This document shows positions 37,809 to 45,726 of a DNA stretch of 64,000 bases, piece after piece. Under the pieces are notes generated by a model, which did no database searches, was not told where the DNA came from, and worked only from the letters and a program-made list of their open reading frames with translations. The position numbers were made by a program, and so were the translations under genes. The DNA is taken from assembly GCF_000237085.1 (NCBI RefSeq), contig NC_016627.1, forward strand, positions 2,294,118 through 2,358,117, written 5' to 3'. Source of the DNA: Acetivibrio clariflavus DSM 19732. GTDB lineage: Bacteria; Bacillota; Clostridia; Acetivibrionales; Acetivibrionaceae. Position 1 is the first letter of the stretch. The number at the start of each line of letters is the position of its first letter.

Positions 37809-38600
37809 TCAGTGTCCCCTGGTACATTTCTCAAACTCATCAAACAAATAGTCAAATCTCTCTTTTGTATTGAAAATACTTTTGCACCCCATTGCTTTGT
37901 TGAACCAATATTGTGCTTTTTTATAATCGCCTTTTTTTATACGGCACAACCCCAAATAATAGTAATTTATGACACCCGGTGATGTTTCTATAGATGCCAG
38001 AAGATTACTTTCTGCTTTATCATACTCTTTCATTTCAAAATAGATAATTCCAAATAAAATGTTCATAGTCAATTCTTCATTTTCAAAATGCTTTTTGGTT
38101 ATAACATTGTATTTTTCATCATCCAGGCTTTCAGAAATTTTTCTCTCAAGCAGTACCAAAAGTCTGCTTTTGCATTCCGAATTGGCAAGATGAATTTTTT
38201 CTCTGAGCACCAAAACGGGTTCTTCCACTTCTCCCATAGCTATTCTTGCAACATTCTCCAAACATGTGGTCTGAGCATTTTCACTATCTATTTCGTTGGA
38301 TTTTTTAAAACACTTTATAGCTTCTTCATAATTTTCACTGTCGTAATGTATCATACCTAGAAACGCGTAGTAAACAGCATTCTGAGGTTTTAATGAAATT
38401 GCCTTTTCCGCAAGCTTAATTGCCTCATTATAACGTCCCAACTGGGATACAGCAAGAGCTTTATGGATAAATACGGCACTATCTTTTTCATTCAAAGCTA
38501 TGGCCTTATCAAACAATTCCAGTGCATCATTATACTTTTCCTGCAATACAAGTTTCTGTGCCTTTGAAAACAGTATTTCGGCTTTCAATGCTCCTAACAT
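37809..38600 (-). CDS. TPR-repeat protein
   Basis: This 263-residue cytoplasmic protein is built of tetratricopeptide repeats. Clear units include KYNDALELFDKAIALNEKD, RYNEAIKLAEKAISLKPQN and NYEEAIKCFKKSNEIDSEN, with more diverged ones at 190-245. It has no signal peptide, so it is a likely adaptor. The start follows GGAGGTAGC. It is upstream of, and probably co-transcribed with, the zinc-ribbon gene. Partner unknown. Confidence 0.82.
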   Translation of the reverse strand: MLGALKAEILFSKAQKLVLQEKYNDALELFDKAIALNEKDSAVFIHKALAVSQLGRYNEAIKLAEKAISLKPQNAVYYAFLGMIHYDSENYEEAIKCFKKSNEIDSENAQTTCLENVARIAMGEVEEPVLVLREKIHLANSECKSRLLVLLERKISESLDDEKYNVITKKHFENEELTMNILFGIIYFEMKEYDKAESNLLASIETSPGVINYYYLGLCRIKKGDYKKAQYWFNKAMGCKSIFNTKERFDYLFDEFEKCTRGH

Positions 38601-38825
38601 TTCGCTACCTCCTGTAAATTCAAAATCCGTACAAAAGGAAAATTTACAGAAAAAAAATTTATAAATCTACATCTCACAAAGAACAAACACATAAAACCAA
38701 AATTCAGTCTTTCAGGATTTAACCATAAATATAGAATGCAATTAATGTTAAGCAACTATGTAATGTTTTTTTATTATATCATACTTTGTTATTTCTCAAC
38801 TACTAATTTATCTCAAAAAACATCA

Positions 38826-38860
38826 AAAGCGGCAAAATCAAATTATGCCTTTGCCGCTTT
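38826..38860 (-). terminator. Terminator after the GH3 gene
   Basis: AAAGCGGCAAA and TTTGCCGCTTT form an 11-bp stem. On the minus strand TTTTGATGTTTTTT follows. Confidence 0.8.
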
Positions 38861-38892
38861 CTCCTATTTCAGTTTTATTTGTTCATCCAACA

Positions 38893-40782
38893 CTAATATT
38901 TAAGCCCGAAGCCGAACTCAAATAAAGGTTTCTCTCCTTTTGGATCATCATGATTTATAGGAATTTGCTCAACACTTTTCGGCCACGAAAAAGGAAGCTT
39001 TCCTGTAAAATTATAATCGCCATAAAGAACGTCAGCAACTGCGTCACCTTCACTTCCCGGCAACCATGCTGCCACAAAAGCGTCCCAGTCATTGATTTCT
39101 TCTGTAATTATTCTGGGCCTTCCTGATAAAAGAAGGGTTATCGTTGGAAGACCAAGCTTTTTGGCTTCCTCAACAGCTTTTTTATTCTCATTATGGGCCA
39201 TTCCGTCATACAGTCCTAAGGTACCGTCATCCCCCACTCCTTCAGCATAAGGTTTTTCCGCAAGAACCAACACTGTAACGTCGGCATTCTTAGCCTTTTT
39301 GGGATCGGTAATTATAGTACCGCCATTCGCTTGTGCTATTCTTTTAAACCCGTCCAAAATAGATGTTCCCTTCATCCATCTGTCTCTCCAGGAATCAACA
39401 TCTCCCTGCCAAGATCTGGTCCATCCTCCGCACTGCAATCCTATATCGTCAGCACCGGGACCTGTTATGAATATCTTTGCATCTTTTTTTAACGGAAGCA
39501 CATTATTGTCGTTTTTTAAAAGCACCAGGGACTTTCTGACAGCTTCTCTTGCAATCTCTATATTTTCTTCCATTCCCAGTTCTTTGGCAGCAATACTTCG
39601 ATCTCCCAAGGGATTTTCTAAAACCCCCATCTCCTTCTTCACTGTAAGAATTCTTCTAACTGCATCATCTATTCTCTCCCGGCTGATATCCCCTTTTTCT
39701 ACCGCTGTTTTTAAATGGCTGTAGCATTCTTTCCACTTCATAGGCTCCATAAACATATCTATGCCGGCATTAACAGCCGAAACAATCTGCTGATAGAAGT
39801 CCTTGTTTTTTATCTGATGCACACCTTCCCAGTCAGAAACCACAAAACCTTTAAAACCCATTTCCCCTTTCAATACATCCTGTATCAGATATTTATTCTC
39901 GTGCATTTTCACTCCCTCAAAGCTGCTGAAGGAAACCATCACAGTCTTAACTCCCGCTTTTACAGCTTCTTCATATACCGAAAGATGAATTTTTTCGAAC
40001 TCTTCCCTCGATATTTTAGTCTCCCCCTGGTCAATAGGATAGCCACTGTCACCAGTTCCCCACATTGTACCGCCATCACCGGCATAATGCTTTGCACAAG
40101 CTATTACACCATTTTCCTGCAATCCTTTTATGTAAGGTACAGCAAGTCTACTTACCAGTTCCGGATCTTCACCATAGCTCTCATAACTTCTTCCCCAGCG
40201 TTCATCCCTTGCAACAGCTATACAGGGGGCAAAGTTCCAGTTGACTCCTGTTGCAAGCATTTCTTTTGCAGTAACTTCCCCTATTTTATACATCAATTCG
40301 GGGTCATTTGCAGCCCCAAGGCCTATATTGTGTGGAAACACCACTGCCCCATAAACGGTATTATGTCCATGAACCGCATCAATCCCATAAATTATGGGAA
40401 TTCCCAACCGTGTTTCTGCAGCTTCTTTCTGATAATCCTCATTCATTTTTATCCAGTCTTCCGCCTTATTCTTCCCCGGTGAAGATCCCCCGCCGCTAAA
40501 AACCGAACCTATAAAATAGTTTTTAACTTGTGACGGAAATATATATCGTCTTTCCGCCTGAACCATTTGTCCTATTTTTTCCTCAATGGACATGCTCTTT
40601 AAGATTGATTCAACCCACTCCTCATTATTAACTTCCGATATTGGGTTGTTTGAAGAGCCTGGTAACGGACTTTGAAGCGGTTGAGGAATCTTCCTGTCCT
40701 CAGAAGATTGGCAGGATACAATAAGCATAACTGACATTGCCAAAGCTAAAAACTTTACTCGGCTGTTGACAAACTTTTTCAT
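38893..40782 (-). CDS. GH3 beta-glucosidase / beta-glucan exohydrolase lipoprotein
   Basis: This 629-residue secreted enzyme begins with a lipoprotein signal whose lipobox LIVSC puts the anchor at Cys24. The GH3 barrel shows AKHYAGDGGTMWGTG and the nucleophile aspartate in GFVVSDWEGVHQI. The C-terminal alpha/beta sandwich includes LLKNDNNVLPLKKDAKI and LPGSEGDAVADVLYG. The form resembles exo-1,3/1,4-beta-glucanases of the plant ExoI type, so it probably trims cellodextrins or mixed glucans at the cell surface. It is monocistronic. Confidence 0.9.
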   Translation of the reverse strand: MKKFVNSRVKFLALAMSVMLIVSCQSSEDRKIPQPLQSPLPGSSNNPISEVNNEEWVESILKSMSIEEKIGQMVQAERRYIFPSQVKNYFIGSVFSGGGSSPGKNKAEDWIKMNEDYQKEAAETRLGIPIIYGIDAVHGHNTVYGAVVFPHNIGLGAANDPELMYKIGEVTAKEMLATGVNWNFAPCIAVARDERWGRSYESYGEDPELVSRLAVPYIKGLQENGVIACAKHYAGDGGTMWGTGDSGYPIDQGETKISREEFEKIHLSVYEEAVKAGVKTVMVSFSSFEGVKMHENKYLIQDVLKGEMGFKGFVVSDWEGVHQIKNKDFYQQIVSAVNAGIDMFMEPMKWKECYSHLKTAVEKGDISRERIDDAVRRILTVKKEMGVLENPLGDRSIAAKELGMEENIEIAREAVRKSLVLLKNDNNVLPLKKDAKIFITGPGADDIGLQCGGWTRSWQGDVDSWRDRWMKGTSILDGFKRIAQANGGTIITDPKKAKNADVTVLVLAEKPYAEGVGDDGTLGLYDGMAHNENKKAVEEAKKLGLPTITLLLSGRPRIITEEINDWDAFVAAWLPGSEGDAVADVLYGDYNFTGKLPFSWPKSVEQIPINHDDPKGEKPLFEFGFGLKY

Positions 40783-41206
40783 TTCAAGCCCCCCTTTTGA
40801 TTTTCATTGAAACTCTTAAGTTCAACAGACGGTGTGCATGATTCCCCAAATGGAAAGAAGTGCATTTTTCGAGAAACCTATAGCACAATGTTGATGTAAA
40901 TTTTTAGAATTCCCGCAATTTAAATATAGCACAACAATAAGTAAAAATGTTTACGAATTGTTTAAAAAATTTTCTAATATAAATTTAATCCAAACAAAAC
41001 TCTAAAGGACTTTTCAAATTTTAACTGTTTTATGCACAATGAAGAAATTTCAATCTTTATCCAAAACTTAAAAATAGGCAAATATATTTTGAAGAAACAT
41101 ACAGAATATATTTCTTCAAAAAACACATAATAAGCTAAAATCAAAAGACTTGTCCAAACATGTTTTGAAACAATATAAAAAATTTAGATTAATGTGAGGT
41201 GAAACC
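40783..41206. other. Divergent intergenic region upstream of the GH3 gene
   Basis: It holds no long frame. A possible -10 on the minus strand (TATATT near 40922-40930) and the dyad at 40941-40954 suggest that the GH3 promoter lies here. Confidence 0.45.
40941..40954. promoter_or_regulatory. Candidate operator dyad upstream of the GH3 gene
   Basis: GTAAA-AATG-TTTAC is a 5+5 inverted repeat about 160 bases before the GH3 start. LacI-family repressors of sugar genes bind sites of this general shape, but the central CpG usual for them is missing, so the call is weak. Confidence 0.25.
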
Positions 41207-41362
41207 ATGGCCAAAGCCGGTATGAGAAGACCTGACCCAAAAGATCCGCACGGAACCGAAAGCAATCACAAAATGCATATACCCAAAAAAGATGTACGTC
41301 CCGTTCCGGAAATACAAGGCAAAGCAAAATTCGGGAACAAAAAGGCAAAACCAATAGACTGA
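41207..41362 (+). CDS. Small basic hypothetical protein (51 aa)
   Basis: An ATG after GTGAGGTGAAACC opens a 51-codon frame that begins MAKAGMRRPDPKDPHGTE and ends NKKAKPID. It is basic, rich in Pro and Lys, with no hydrophobic segment, and is probably disordered. The strong ribosome site and coding-like composition support it. I do not know the family. Small proteins of this kind in clostridia are often made late in growth or in sporulation, which is inference. Confidence 0.6.
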   Translation: MAKAGMRRPDPKDPHGTESNHKMHIPKKDVRPVPEIQGKAKFGNKKAKPID

Positions 41363-41390
41363 ATATAATCAAGTATAATTGTATTGACCA

Positions 41391-41443
41391 ATATCCCTTA
41401 TGTTTTCCCCTTTATTTTTTAAAAGGCGGTGCATAAGGGATAT
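41391..41443. repeat. Inverted repeat after the small gene
   Basis: ATATCCCTTATG (41391-41402) and CATAAGGGATAT (41432-41443) are perfect 12-base arms around a 29-base loop that can also pair internally. It may end transcription of the small gene, though a clean T tract is lacking. Confidence 0.5.
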
Positions 41444-41811
41444 ATCCATAAACTTCTCATTTCGCTAATTCTTTGCTTTATATTACTTTTAACCCTAAGT
41501 CTAAAAAAACTTTTCCATTTTTAACAAACCCGCTAAAGGATTTTTATGTTATATGTAGAATATATAATATATTACTTCTCAGTTTTCCCTTTAATGTACT
41601 GTTCTTTTTATCTGCTTTATGTCTAAAATAAACAAATACAATAAAATTCTATTTCTGTGTAAACAAAAAGGCTATTATCTATAAAAATACTTGCATTGTC
41701 ATAAAAAATTTCCTTAGTGCATAAAGTTTTATGGAATGTTTATACATTCCTTTTTAAACTATATTTTTTTGCTCGAAAGGGGGACAACAAGGGTTTATCC
41801 CTGTTTATTTT
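41444..41811. other. Leader region of the carboxypeptidase-transpeptidase gene
   Basis: No gene is apparent. At 41733-41755 a GGAATG-TTTATA-CATTCC hairpin followed by five T resembles a short terminator in the leader. At 41775-41783 lies GAAAGGGGG, the only strong ribosome site, followed by another small hairpin before the start codon. Confidence 0.45.
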
Positions 41812-44058
41812 ATGAAAAAGTGTGTCGGTTTCTCAATCTTGATTTTGTGCCTTGTTATTTTTTCTCAGAGTATTACTTATGCAAATACCGACTCTTTGAG
41901 CAAAGCATTGGAAAACGTATATTCCTGTGTTGTAGTTGAGTCATCTTCTGGAGAAATTTTATTCGCCAATAATGAAAGCCAAATCAGGCAACCTGCAAGT
42001 ACAACCAAAATAATGACTGCAATTATTGCCCTTGAAAATGCCGACTTAAAAAAAGTATTAACCGTTTCCCAATCCGCAGTCAAAGAAATAGGGAATGGCG
42101 GCACCAACGCTTCTCTTATTCCCGGTGAAAAGATTGTTCTTGAAGATGCTCTAAAGCTCATGCTTGTAGCTTCAGCCAACGACTGTGCCAATGTTATAGC
42201 AGAAAATGTATTCGGGAATAAAGAAGAGTTTATTAGAAAAATGAACGAAAAAGCAAAAGAAATTGGTGCATTAAACACTACATACACCAATCCCGTTGGT
42301 TTGGACGGAACAGATGGTATTCAATATTCAAATCAGCAAACCACTGCCCTTGACCTTGCACTAATCACCCGCTACGCCATGAACATAGAAGAATTTCGTA
42401 ATATAGTATCGATGCAAACTGTTACAGTTCCGCCTACCAATATGCACAAAGAACCGAGAACATTCCAAAACACCAATAAGTTACTAAACAAAACCTATGA
42501 AAAATTTGTAATAACAGGAGTAAAAACCGGGTACACTGTCAAAGCCGGTAAAGTGCTTGTCTCTGCAGCAATGAACAATGAAGGAACAGAATTAATCTCA
42601 GTTGTTATGGGCACTGACAGCAATACGGTTTTCAACTGCACTGAAGCCTTATTGAGATATGGCTTTGCCCATCCCGATTTAAAAGAGTTTTCAATGAGAA
42701 ATAAACCTTATAAGATTTTGATAGGCGGCCGGATATTATCAACTGAACCGATAGTTACAGAAAACTCTGTATTAGCCCCAATAAAGGAAGTGTGCCAATT
42801 TCTTAAAATCAATCTTGACTGGATTTCAGAAGATAAGACCATAATTCTCGAAAAGAACGGAAAATATGTTCATATGAATATCGGTAAAGAATTTGCCTAT
42901 ATCAACGGCAGCAAAATTCAACTTGCCCATGCACCTTTTATCGAAAACGGTTTGAGTTTTGTTCCTTTAGAACCTGTTGCCGAAACCTTTGGCTATGAAA
43001 TTAAAACAGATTCCAAATGCAAAACCGTTGAAATTGACAGTCTGCCTTTTATAGAAAATTTAAGCGTTTCAGAGAGTGTATACTATTATTGCAATTCAGA
43101 GCCGTATGAGTTTAAAGATATCAAAATTATCAATGACAGAGTTTATATCGACATAAATAGCATAGATTCTCTTTTAAAAGATAAAATTCATTTGGAATTT
43201 TTCCCCGATAGCCGAATAATATATGTCGGCAGCCATGCAACATACCTTGAATACAAAACAGAAAAATATGACCATCGTATATATGTCCCGTTGGCTGCTT
43301 TGGCTAAAAACCTAGGGATAAAAATATTCTGGGGTCCGAATACTAAAACAATACACATGTATTATCAGGAACTATCGATAAATACTGATAGAAGCGTCGA
43401 AGATTTAGTTCCCGAACATTTTGTCTATGCCACCGTTAAAAATAACACACCTTTATACCCTTCAATAGGCGCATCAAAAGCAAGTTCTTATATCAAAGGC
43501 GGAAAGGTTGAAATTATAAGGGATAAAGATTACAAGTGGTACTATATAAAAAACAACACTATATCCGGATGGACAAAAAGTGAATACTTGTCCATTGATA
43601 CTAAATTTGAAAAATTGGAGGAGAAATTATATCCTTCCGAAACGGAGTTTTTTGTAAATGATTACTTTAAGCTTAGCAGTCCGACAAATTACCTTATATG
43701 GGTGGATTTAAAAAGACAACTTATCAATATATTTACACGAAGTGAAAATAGTTGGAAACTCACCAGGCAGATACCCTGCGCCACAGGAAAAAACATTTCG
43801 CCAACGATAAAAGGTACTTTTTCCATTAATAATAACAGAGGCACCTGGATGCCTGCAGGTTCTAATGCATGGGTAAAAAATTATGTAGGTTTCTATTCAT
43901 CCTACTTCTTCCATTCGGTGAAGGTAAAACGGGATGGGGCAATTTATGACAATACTCTCGGTACAGTGGCATCGGCAGGATGCATCCGGATGCCTCTTGA
44001 AGACAGTGAATGGTTTTCAAAAAATATTCCGGTTAATACAACGGTATTTATCCGCTAA
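41812..44058 (+). CDS. Secreted D,D-carboxypeptidase (S11) fused to an L,D-transpeptidase (YkuD) domain
   Basis: This 748-residue exported protein has a signal peptide (1-24). The penicillin-binding domain (about 27-290) has S63-T-T-K66, S121-A-N123 and K238-T-G240. Two copper-amine-oxidase-N-like modules follow (about 296-410 and 430-520), then an SH3-like module (about 537-595). The last domain is YkuD (about 625-748) with His701 and the catalytic Cys724 in SAGCIRM. It should trim the terminal D-Ala of stem peptides and also form or exchange L,D-cross-links. DacF-type enzymes usually have about 400 residues. It lies next to the sigI cluster but on the other strand. The best ribosome site is 28 bases upstream. 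Confidence 0.88.
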   Translation: MKKCVGFSILILCLVIFSQSITYANTDSLSKALENVYSCVVVESSSGEILFANNESQIRQPASTTKIMTAIIALENADLKKVLTVSQSAVKEIGNGGTNASLIPGEKIVLEDALKLMLVASANDCANVIAENVFGNKEEFIRKMNEKAKEIGALNTTYTNPVGLDGTDGIQYSNQQTTALDLALITRYAMNIEEFRNIVSMQTVTVPPTNMHKEPRTFQNTNKLLNKTYEKFVITGVKTGYTVKAGKVLVSAAMNNEGTELISVVMGTDSNTVFNCTEALLRYGFAHPDLKEFSMRNKPYKILIGGRILSTEPIVTENSVLAPIKEVCQFLKINLDWISEDKTIILEKNGKYVHMNIGKEFAYINGSKIQLAHAPFIENGLSFVPLEPVAETFGYEIKTDSKCKTVEIDSLPFIENLSVSESVYYYCNSEPYEFKDIKIINDRVYIDINSIDSLLKDKIHLEFFPDSRIIYVGSHATYLEYKTEKYDHRIYVPLAALAKNLGIKIFWGPNTKTIHMYYQELSINTDRSVEDLVPEHFVYATVKNNTPLYPSIGASKASSYIKGGKVEIIRDKDYKWYYIKNNTISGWTKSEYLSIDTKFEKLEEKLYPSETEFFVNDYFKLSSPTNYLIWVDLKRQLINIFTRSENSWKLTRQIPCATGKNISPTIKGTFSINNNRGTWMPAGSNAWVKNYVGFYSSYFFHSVKVKRDGAIYDNTLGTVASAGCIRMPLEDSEWFSKNIPVNTTVFIR

Positions 44059-44128
44059 CAGCACAGAGTAGCTTTTCTGATTGATTTGCTTCAGTAGTTT
44101 TTTCATAAACACAAGCGGTAAAATTTAC

Positions 44129-44159
44129 AGAGCCCTTGAATCTTCTTTTCAAGGGCTCT
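44129..44159. terminator. Terminator between convergent genes
   Basis: AGAGCCCTTGAA and TTCAAGGGCTCT form a 12-bp stem around a seven-base loop. It lies between the carboxypeptidase and NPW-repeat genes and can serve both. The T tracts are weak. Confidence 0.7.
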
Positions 44160-44182
44160 ATAAATTATTAAAATTCGTTTTA

Positions 44183-45613
44183 CTATCCTTTGAATATATT
44201 TTTTATGGTTGAATTCTGATTGTCTATTATAATCTTAGCTTGTTTTGCTGTATCTTCTTTAATATTTTTTATTTCCTTCTCAAGAGAACTTTTCAGCTTT
44301 TTTATCTCCGATTTTTTAGTATTAGAATCTAAGTCATCATTATTAACAATAGAACTAATTTTATATCTTGTTTGTTTAATGGCTGCGTCTATTTTTTGTT
44401 TAGAATCGCTTCGCAAATGAGATAATTTTTGTCTTGCCTTCTCCAACTCATAGTTTACTTGTGCTAGCTGCCAATCGAAATTCAAATTACTATCTAACGA
44501 AAGTTCCAAAGTGTAATCATTTTTTAAATCTTTTGTTGGAGAATCCGTTACGATCTTGGTATTGTTATCCTTATGTACATCTGTTCCATATGGGTAACCA
44601 TATATAGCCCAAGGATTGTATATACCATACGGATACACAGCCGAATTCGGTATATTATACGTCGGCGGTACCCATGGATTGTATTCCATATAGGGCGCTG
44701 GTGTTACCACAGGCTTCGGTGCTTCATATTTCGGTGCCCCCCATGGATTATATCCAAAATAGGGTGCTGTTGTTGCTGCAGGTGTCGGTGGCACCACTTG
44801 TGGCGGTATCCATGGTTCGTATCCGACATACGGCGTTGGTGTCGCTGCAGGTGTAGGTGTTGGCGTAGCTGCAGGTGTAGGTGTTGGCACAGGCGTTGGT
44901 GTCTCTATATTCGGTGGCATCCAAGGGTTGTATCCATTATAAGGTATTTGTGCCGGTATTCCCATGTTTGGCGGTATCCATGGATTGTATCCCATATAGG
45001 GTATTGGAGTTGCTGCCGATGTTGGTGCCTCAAAAGTAGGCGGTATCCATGGATTATATCCGATATAGGGTACTGGTGTCGGTGTTGCTGTACGTGTTGG
45101 TGTTGGCAAAGGCGTTGGTGTCTCTATCTGCGGTGGCATCCACGGATTATACTCCATATAGGGCACTGGTGTCGGTGCTGATGTAGGTGTCGGCGTTGGC
45201 ATTGGAGTTGGTGCCTCTATCTTCGGTGGCATCCACGGATTGTACTCCATATAAGGCACTGGTTTTGATTCTGTTGATGGTATATCCAGTTTTGGAGGTG
45301 CCCATGGATTATTTTCGTTATAATTCGAGGGTATTTCCATCTGTTTTTGCGTATCGAATCCCGGCGACCACCATGGATTATACCCAGCTACCTCCTGCTT
45401 GGATTGAAACCTAACCGAAGGATTATATATATTCTTATCGGCATAAATATCCGAAAAAGAGCAGGACATATTGCCGGATTGCAAAACATTCGGTTTTGAT
45501 TCCTCCCGTTTATTTGATGATAATTCCAGTCCAACATCCTTGGCCATAACGTTGTTCCCCATGATGTTTAAAATAACTGCTGCAAAAATTGTTATTGTGC
45601 CAAGTTTTTTCAC
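44183..45613 (-). CDS. Secreted proline-rich NPW-repeat protein
   Basis: The protein has 476 residues from a GTG at 45611-45613 after GGAGGG. A signal peptide (cleavage after VMA, about residue 24) is followed by about eleven copies of a unit with the core Y-x-x-Y-N-P-W-x-P-P. The copies are separated by Pro-Thr linkers such as TPTPTPAATPTPTPAA, a wall-spanning or cellulosomal-linker style. The last 110 residues are charged and helical (KSEIKKLKSSLEKEIKNIKE) and resemble the C-terminus of the RsgI encoded next door. No sortase, SLH or dockerin signal is seen. The function is unknown. An envelope role tied to SigI-RsgI is inferred from position and the shared tail. Confidence 0.75.
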   Translation of the reverse strand: MKKLGTITIFAAVILNIMGNNVMAKDVGLELSSNKREESKPNVLQSGNMSCSFSDIYADKNIYNPSVRFQSKQEVAGYNPWWSPGFDTQKQMEIPSNYNENNPWAPPKLDIPSTESKPVPYMEYNPWMPPKIEAPTPMPTPTPTSAPTPVPYMEYNPWMPPQIETPTPLPTPTRTATPTPVPYIGYNPWIPPTFEAPTSAATPIPYMGYNPWIPPNMGIPAQIPYNGYNPWMPPNIETPTPVPTPTPAATPTPTPAATPTPYVGYEPWIPPQVVPPTPAATTAPYFGYNPWGAPKYEAPKPVVTPAPYMEYNPWVPPTYNIPNSAVYPYGIYNPWAIYGYPYGTDVHKDNNTKIVTDSPTKDLKNDYTLELSLDSNLNFDWQLAQVNYELEKARQKLSHLRSDSKQKIDAAIKQTRYKISSIVNNDDLDSNTKKSEIKKLKSSLEKEIKNIKEDTAKQAKIIIDNQNSTIKNIFKG

Positions 45614-45647
45614 CCTAAGCCCTCCATTCCCAAAAAACATCTATTTT

Positions 45648-45675
45648 AATGCATATATTTCCAATGCATATATTT
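45648..45675. repeat. Direct repeat in the NPW-gene leader
   Basis: AATGCATATATTT occurs twice (45648-45660 and 45663-45675), one and a half helical turns apart, between the promoter and the start codon. It may be a regulatory site or a recent small duplication. Confidence 0.45.
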
Positions 45676-45683
45676 CTAAAACA

Positions 45684-45692
45684 ATTATACCA
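45684..45692 (-). promoter_or_regulatory. Extended -10 promoter for the NPW-repeat gene
   Basis: On the minus strand TGGTATAAT is a full extended -10 element, 71 bases before the GTG start. The gene can therefore be read independently of rsgI. No good -35 is seen, as is common for extended -10 promoters. Confidence 0.5.
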
Positions 45693-45726
45693 TTTAATAA
45701 ACCATGATGCCAGCATCCATTCAATA

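Noticed and set aside
41184-41372. Minus-strand frame of 62 codons
   Set aside because: It mirrors the 51-codon plus-strand gene, which has a strong ribosome site and better composition.
44129-44159. Single copy hairpin considered as part of a CRISPR-like array
   Set aside because: No repeats at regular spacing occur anywhere in the window; it is a terminator.
44573-45181. Plus-strand frame of 202 codons rich in Cys, Arg and Trp
   Set aside because: It is the complement of the NPW/Pro-Thr repeats; repeated coding DNA leaves the opposite strand open.
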